Of a stretch of DNA of 64,000 bases, positions 60,800 through 64,000 are shown piece after piece. The stretch is from Trileptium ribeirensis (lineage: Eukaryota; Nematoda; Enoplea; Enoplida; Thoracostomopsidae): the NCBI GenBank assembly GCA_030248225.1, contig JASANE010005097.1:28073-92072 (forward strand), read 5' to 3'. Each line of letters opens with the position of its first letter. The first letter of the stretch is position 1. The notes below the pieces were generated by a model. The model worked only from the letters and a program-made list of their open reading frames with translations. It was not told the DNA's origin and did not search any database. Both the position numbers and the translations under genes were made by a program.

Positions 60800-61295
60800 A
60801 CGAAATTTCGTGAGTGTTTCGCCGAAATTTTAATCGACGGCGTTGGACCTTTAGAATTCCCGGGCATAGTCAGTTAGAGCACTCGTACTCGTTGATTTGC
60901 TAACGAAACAAGCTAAAGGCGTGTTCACACGCTCAAACTTTTTGCTCAAATTTTGATCAAAATTTGAGCTCAAATTTTGATCAAAGTTTGAAAGCATCTT
61001 TTTAGCATTTTTGGTAAGTTTGAATGTCTGAACACTGTTCAAACTTTTCAAGAATATTCCTGTAGTCAATCACCGACAAGATTCATTACTTGAAAAAGTT
61101 TGAGCTCAAATTTTGTTCTTAAATTTTGAAATATCGCAATTTTTTGTTAAAAATTACCATGAAATTTTGATCAAAATTTGAGCAAAAATTTTGAGCGTGT
61201 GAACAGGCCTTTAGGCTTCTGACCTTCTGACGCAAAGCTTGAACGCAGTTCGTCCACTGGGGTGACAATTTCAAACGCCGTTGTACATAGCAAAG
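60800..61295 (-). repeat. Repeat Q copy 2, split by a MITE
   Basis: Left flank (60800-60915, 'GACGGCGTTGGAC...GATTTGCTAACGAAACAAGC') and right flank (61212-61295, 'TTGAACGCAGTTCGTC...CAATTTCAAACGCC') match consecutive parts of 41640-41835. The frame is broken in this copy. Confidence 0.6.
60916..61211. mobile_element. MITE with TA target duplication (296 bp)
   Basis: The ends are AAGGCGTGTTCACACGCTCAAA and its inverse with one mismatch (AAGGCCTG...). TA stands directly outside on both sides (60914-60915 and 61212-61213). The inside consists largely of further inverse 'TCAAATTTTGATCAAAATTTGA' blocks, so the whole could fold on itself. TA duplication suggests mobilisation by a Tc1/mariner-type transposase. 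Comparison with repeat Q supports the boundaries. Confidence 0.82.
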
Positions 61296-62795
<1,500 letters not shown>

Positions 62796-62799
62796 TTAT

Positions 62800-63965
62800 C
62801 ATGTACCATAGTCTCGTGATTAGGACGAGCAAGATCGAGTCCCGCGAATTTCCCATTGTACGCTTTGTCCCGTATGCCTTATTTGAACACACCCGCTGCA
62901 TTACCGCCCTTCGCTTACCTGAACCTGCTGTTTTGTCGGAGTACGCCTTTACTAGCAATCGTAGTGCCGAGCGAGTAGTTAGTTCAATGGCGCCTCTTTT
63001 TATCGATAACTAACCGTATTACTTACCAGTACTGGCTTTTGATTTGACCCACTGTTTTCATAAGTAAGGTGAGCGCAGCTGTCATTAGAAAAGGCTTAGC
63101 AGTACACCCCGCGATTTGACTCAGCTGTGAGGGTTCCGTGAAAAAGGCGATGACTCCGCAATTTACCCGTTAATCACCCTGCTCATTCTCCTTATAACGT
63201 ACCATATTAGTGACATTGTACCTGTTGTATCCGCCCGTACAATACGTGTATGTCTATATCCAATTTTGTGACTCATCAATAAATGCTCAAACACAACCCA
63301 TTGTTCCCAAGTGTTTTGATGACCCTTAGTTTGAAATCCGTCACCCCTATCGACAACCCACGTTGAGGTTTGACACGCGCATCGAAGAAGCAAACCTTAG
63401 CGTGACCCACCGATTACAAATAATTGTATTAATTATCGTACTGTACGACTCGTGCAACTAATTAGGAAAAGTTATTGCCAAAATTACAACTCACGCTGAG
63501 CATCCAGTATAGGAAATTACACGCGCGAATCCGACGTTAAACGTCTAGAGATTTGTCGGACACTAGTGGGTGTCACTGGCTAAATTAAATAAATTAAACA
63601 CTCGATAAAGTGTGAACCAATTTCGATCAAACCTAAATACCCAAAACTTTACACTTCCCGGGTTAAACGTTTATAGGGAATTGCGGTATGGTTTCTTTGG
63701 CCTGTGAGCAGGTGACGGAGCCAACCTCCTGGGACCTCAAGGAGTACTTCTTAGGCTACGTGCGCAACCCGTCCGGCAGGATCAGAACACATCCTGTGAA
63801 GCGCTCCTGCGGCTTGCTAAGCTCCGTAATTCCTTGGGCCTGACCCGAATAAAAAGAAAATTAAAGAATCTGAACCCAATAGGTCCGCCCTTGAAGTCAC
63901 GATAGCCGGGGTCGTATGGGCATTACGTTTGTGGAAGTGCGTAATGCAGCAGCGTCACGTCGATC
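62800..63965 (+). repeat. Family E copy 2
   Basis: The same succession of blocks as 24085-25160, from 'GTGATTAGGACGAGCAAGATCGAGT' to 'GCAGCAGCGTCACGT' at about 63960, close to the window edge. An extra stretch (about 63590-63670) splits the shared 'GGCTAAATTAAATAAATTAA' and 'TAGGGAATTGCGGTATGG' blocks relative to copy 1. Confidence 0.7.
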
Positions 63966-64000
63966 TAATACATATATATGAATGATTATTCGAATTGGAA

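Overview
The window looks like animal nuclear DNA: AT-rich, gene-poor, with short coding islands bounded by GT-AG splice signals and many old mobile-element copies. The phylum cannot be fixed from the sequence. An invertebrate with repeat-filled introns fits best, given the Penelope-like element, the Helentron-like short elements and the large introns.

One host gene appears to run right to left across almost the whole window (about 60.5 kb down to 2 kb, probably beyond both ends). Its minus-strand coding islands are 60297-60456, 57706-57864, 50450-50924, 39757-40227, 34279-34398, 27406-27617, 16989-17758, 16773-16880 and 3514-3638. Two weaker candidates lie at 38511-38606 and 1981-2069. Most neighbouring islands join in phase. 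The N-terminal islands read as helical armadillo-type sequence ending in a 'SWQDAL' stretch, then long Ser/Pro/Thr-rich linkers. This resembles the region N-terminal to the PH-BEACH module in neurobeachin/LRBA/NBEAL proteins. No PH, BEACH or WD40 exon is seen, so the family call is moderate.

Everything else is intron filled with repeats. Coding remnants of mobile elements, all plus strand and so antisense to the host gene, are: a Penelope-like element with reverse transcriptase and GIY-YIG endonuclease (35.1-37.6 kb, several lesions); a non-LTR retrotransposon 3' end with a TCTA tail (22.4-23.0 kb); and a possible Gag zinc-knuckle remnant (46.9-47.1 kb).

Non-coding elements include two MITE-like elements. 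One (60916-61211) has TA duplications, and a related unoccupied site can be recognised at 41.7 kb. The other (40568-41044) has TAA duplications. There are two LTR-like copies with TGTAACAG/CTGTTACA ends (18.2-20.0 and 48.7-50.4 kb), a three-copy family E (24.1, 41.4 and 62.8 kb), and several families built of roughly 150-180 bp tandem modules.

The most unusual of these is family A (13.45-14.47, 42.5-43.4 and 44.55-45.59 kb). It has a Helentron/HINE-like layout: a 12-bp motif at the 5' end repeated in inverse orientation just inside the 3' end, then a GC-rich hairpin, then CTAG before a T. Its internal modules vary in number between copies. Several other families share GC-rich hairpin-like motifs at their boundaries.
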